Positions 61,804 to 64,000 of a DNA stretch of 64,000 bases are shown in pieces. This stretch comes from Bigelowiella natans CCMP2755 (Eukaryota; Cercozoa; Chlorarachniophyceae), in contig ADNK01001014.1 of NCBI GenBank assembly GCA_000320545.1, positions 21,001 to 85,000 on the forward strand, written 5' to 3'. A model generated the notes under the pieces. The model worked only from the letters and a program-made list of their open reading frames with translations. It was not told where the DNA came from and did not search any database. The first letter of the stretch is position 1, and every line of letters starts with the position of its first letter. The position numbers and the translations under genes were made by a program.

Positions 61804-62715
61804 AATTGAATAATCATTCACGTATAGCATTAATCTCATAGTTTAATATGCGGAGGATAGAGTACTAGCACGTAGTAGTAATATCAACAACGCGGGGCCA
61901 ATATGAGAACAATTTGATAATATTTGTTACCTTGCGCGTATCGTTGAAATGTTTACGGGTTGATCATGTTGCATGAAGACTCGAGAGGGATAGCGATATG
62001 TCTTTTGTATTTGCCGCAACATGCATTTCGTGCATGCCTTAACATTCGTATATTCGCGTAACTTCTGCATACATACACTTTTGCCTTATCATTAATGAGG
62101 CGAGCGCGCAGCACAAAGAGATGTCAGCATGCAACGTAAAGCTTGGCGGATGCGTTCATGTGGCGACCCAGCAGCGTACGTACATGCACATGATACATGT
62201 AGCGTACGACGATGCATTGCTGCGTGCTCTAGTACTGTCGCACGTGCGCACTAATGTGTAGTGCTATGTGCACATACATGCAGGCCAGGCCTGCATGTAT
62301 CGTGCCTCAAACGATCCTAGCTATCATCGCGAATAAGCTCCGTCACATCTAGACATGCAGCTAGCATCGCATAGCCTTCGCTGTATCTTCATTGCATGTT
62401 CGCATAATGTATGCGGTTTGAGTTATTGCTTGACACAAACGAGGCTAGCGCAGCGAGGCGGCCACATGCTATGTATGTGTGCTATTTAGGACTGAGCATA
62501 TCTAGCTATAAAACGTGAGGCAGTATTTTCTTTCTACCTCAACATCTTTTTAAGCCGTGGCGCATATCGATCTAGACATTGTGCATCGATCACTCGGTGC
62601 ACGTACTTATGCTCTTCCCCCGCGCTGATAGTGCAGTTGTAGCTCTTATTGCTTGTATCGCATAGCTCTCCTAATCACCTCGTAGCGAAGCTAAACGATT
62701 ATCATCCATTGGTTG
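61804..62715. other. Convergent spacer, palindromic-word rich
   Basis: This lies between the SLC12 (+) and inositol monophosphatase (-) 3' ends. It is dense in gcatgc, gtacgtac, gctagc and gcgc words. A perfect 13-bp inverted repeat with a 1-base centre sits at 62274-62300. No gene is recognised. Confidence 0.6.
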
Positions 62716-64000
62716 CTACTCAGGATCAAGTCCAGTGCACTCCACGGAACGAGTTATCTCGAGCAGTTCTTCATGTATCTGAAGCAGCATTACCAGCAAG
62801 GTGAATAGTAGCAGCATGAGCAGCACAACGCGCATGTACGTGTCTAAGAATGTCAGTCTGCTTGAAGGATAGCCGGAAGAAAGATATGGTAAGAGTGTAT
62901 GAATGAGATGTTGCGAGGCCTTTTGCCACAAGGCAGCACGCCAGGCTACAGCGACGATAAAACCCAACTACCCTCCATCGTCAGCGGAAACTTTTGCATC
63001 ATAAAGAGTAAGGAACCTTTCCATTCGTTGCACATAGAGGCCGTGTGGAAAGAGTCCAGTCGTTGCCTTCCAAGTCGGTCACCTGTTTGAAACAGCAGCT
63101 TAGTAGTAGTAGTAGTAGAAGAAGAAGAAGAAGAAGAAGAAAAAGAAGAAGTCGAAATAGTGGCATTGTGATCACGATAGCAGGGAGGCCACGACGATAT
63201 GCTCACGACTACTGATGCGGTCATGGTTGGAAATCACACGCAACAGCCCGAGTTTTAGCATAGAAAGAGCTGAAACCTGCCCTCCAGCCTCTTTCACCAT
63301 CAGCACACCAGCAGCCTGATGGTTTTCAAAAACAGCATCCAGATGCAGAATCTTGAGAGAGAAATGAGCACACACACACTGTGGCTCAATGAGGTGGGTC
63401 GCAGCCAGATAGAGAGGGTTGACCAATTTACTCTCTTTCATCTTGGCCAACATTCATTCTATGTATCTTAATACCGAGTCCCACGCATTGAGGTCTGGCT
63501 CGTAATAGGCTCCTGCACGCCCAGCTGCAACCTGCAATTAGTCGAAAAACACGATTATTGCTTGAGGTAGGAAGGAGGTGCTGAAGCAGCAAAGCTGCGC
63601 GATGTGCGTTTGTGTGCTTGTCTGCTGTGGCATCGGCGATGGGTGTGGGAGAGGCAGTAGCATGCACTCTGTCATCGTCTGTGCGGCAGCTGAAGCTTTG
63701 CGTCTTCGTTCTTCCAATCATTGGTAGTGCATGTACTGAAATACTATACAGTGTTATTATCGTTGACTTTGTATCTATTGCCCCCCCCCCCCCCCCCCCC
63801 CCCCTGGCCCCCCCTTTTTTTGGCGGGGAAAGCAATCTGCCCATCATGTGCCCTTATTCGTCTTTTTTTGTGTTCTTGAAGTGTGCTATTATCACTACTA
63901 TTACTACAAGTAGCAGTAGTAATACCCATGCAAGCATCAGGGCTGCAGTGCCTGGTTGCCGTGAATATGGTTCCCCGATAAGATGGGTGAGGGGCAAGCG
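62716..64000 (-). CDS. Inositol monophosphatase family protein (5' partial)
   Basis: Exons 64000-63926 (open to the window edge), 63531-63475, 63315-63277, 63082-63017 and 62778-62716 are all joined in phase 0. They read RQPGTAALMLAW, VAAGRAGAYYEPDLNAWDS, AAGVLMVKEAGGQ, VTDLEGNDWTLSTRPLCATNGK and IHEELLEITRSVE-stop. This gives the family's C-terminal core: G(S/T)AAL..., A.G..DAYYE.....WD.AAG (the WD of the third metal site), EAGG.V.D..G, and ATN. The enzyme hydrolyses inositol monophosphates using Mg2+, in the cytosol. The N-terminal metal-binding motifs (DxxT, DP(I/L)DGT) lie outside the window. Other family members, such as bisphosphate nucleotidase, are less likely from the WD.AAG spacing but not excluded. 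Confidence 0.9.
63781..63804. repeat. Poly-C homopolymer
   Basis: A run of 24 C lies in an intron of the inositol monophosphatase gene. Its length may be unreliable because of sequencing or assembly. Confidence 0.8.

Noticed and set aside
1-64000. tRNA, rRNA, CRISPR arrays, transposases or organelle-derived DNA
   Set aside because: I looked for clover-leaf, rRNA-like and regularly spaced direct-repeat patterns and for transposase or reverse-transcriptase motifs and found none. A covariance-model scan would be needed to exclude small RNAs.

Overview
This is nuclear DNA from a eukaryote, almost certainly a unicellular, ciliated one. Genes are split by many short GT-AG introns, and single-codon-resolution splicing can be followed through most loci. 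The window encodes an axonemal-type dynein heavy chain, so the organism builds motile cilia. There are no operons, Shine-Dalgarno sites, CRISPR arrays or recognisable transposase genes. Introns and spacers are loaded with microsatellites: (CA)n, (CT)n, (TA)n, (GAT)n, (CTA)n and homopolymers. I cannot name the lineage with confidence.

Layout, left to right. 1-662 (+) is the 3' exon of a Nup98-type nucleoporin, cut by the window edge. 1411-~7440 (-) is an intron-rich GH18 chitinase-like gene whose catalytic motif is degenerate. 8650-10199 (+) is a SAM-dependent methyltransferase-like protein with a polyQ tract. 11359-14809 (-) is a complete 12-exon SVOP/sugar-type MFS transporter. 15745-16094 (+) is a tiny two-exon mitochondrial ATP synthase epsilon subunit. 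17001-~18540 (-) is a large exon of an unknown protein. 19679-24419 (+) is a complete 14-exon deoxyhypusine synthase. 26190-27820 (+) is an EF-hand protein fused to a double-hotdog acyl-CoA thioesterase. 28511-42896 (-) is the dynein heavy chain. 43274-44107 (+) is a probable small membrane protein. ~45252-48430 (-) is a low-complexity, coiled-coil protein. 49227-51496 (+) is an unrecognised 7-exon acidic protein. 52919-53694 (-) is ribosomal protein eL21. 54387-61803 (+) is an SLC12 (SLC12A9-like) transporter with more than 20 exons. 62716-64000 (-) is an inositol monophosphatase, cut by the right edge.

The genes are unrelated housekeeping, transport and ciliary functions; I see no pathway cluster. 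Four observations stand out: the EF-hand/thioesterase fusion, the ~230-residue SH3/Tudor-like insertion in the dynein tail, the loss of the GH18 catalytic acid, and compositionally odd spacers rich in GCATGC/GCTAGC-type palindromic words that occupy every convergent 3'-3' gene junction. A 40-bp dispersed repeat is shared by two of these spacers, and one copy forms the arm of a foldback element.

Exon coordinates below were derived by hand from splice sites, reading-phase continuity and family similarity. They should be read as models; those whose phases and total lengths close perfectly are flagged as such.
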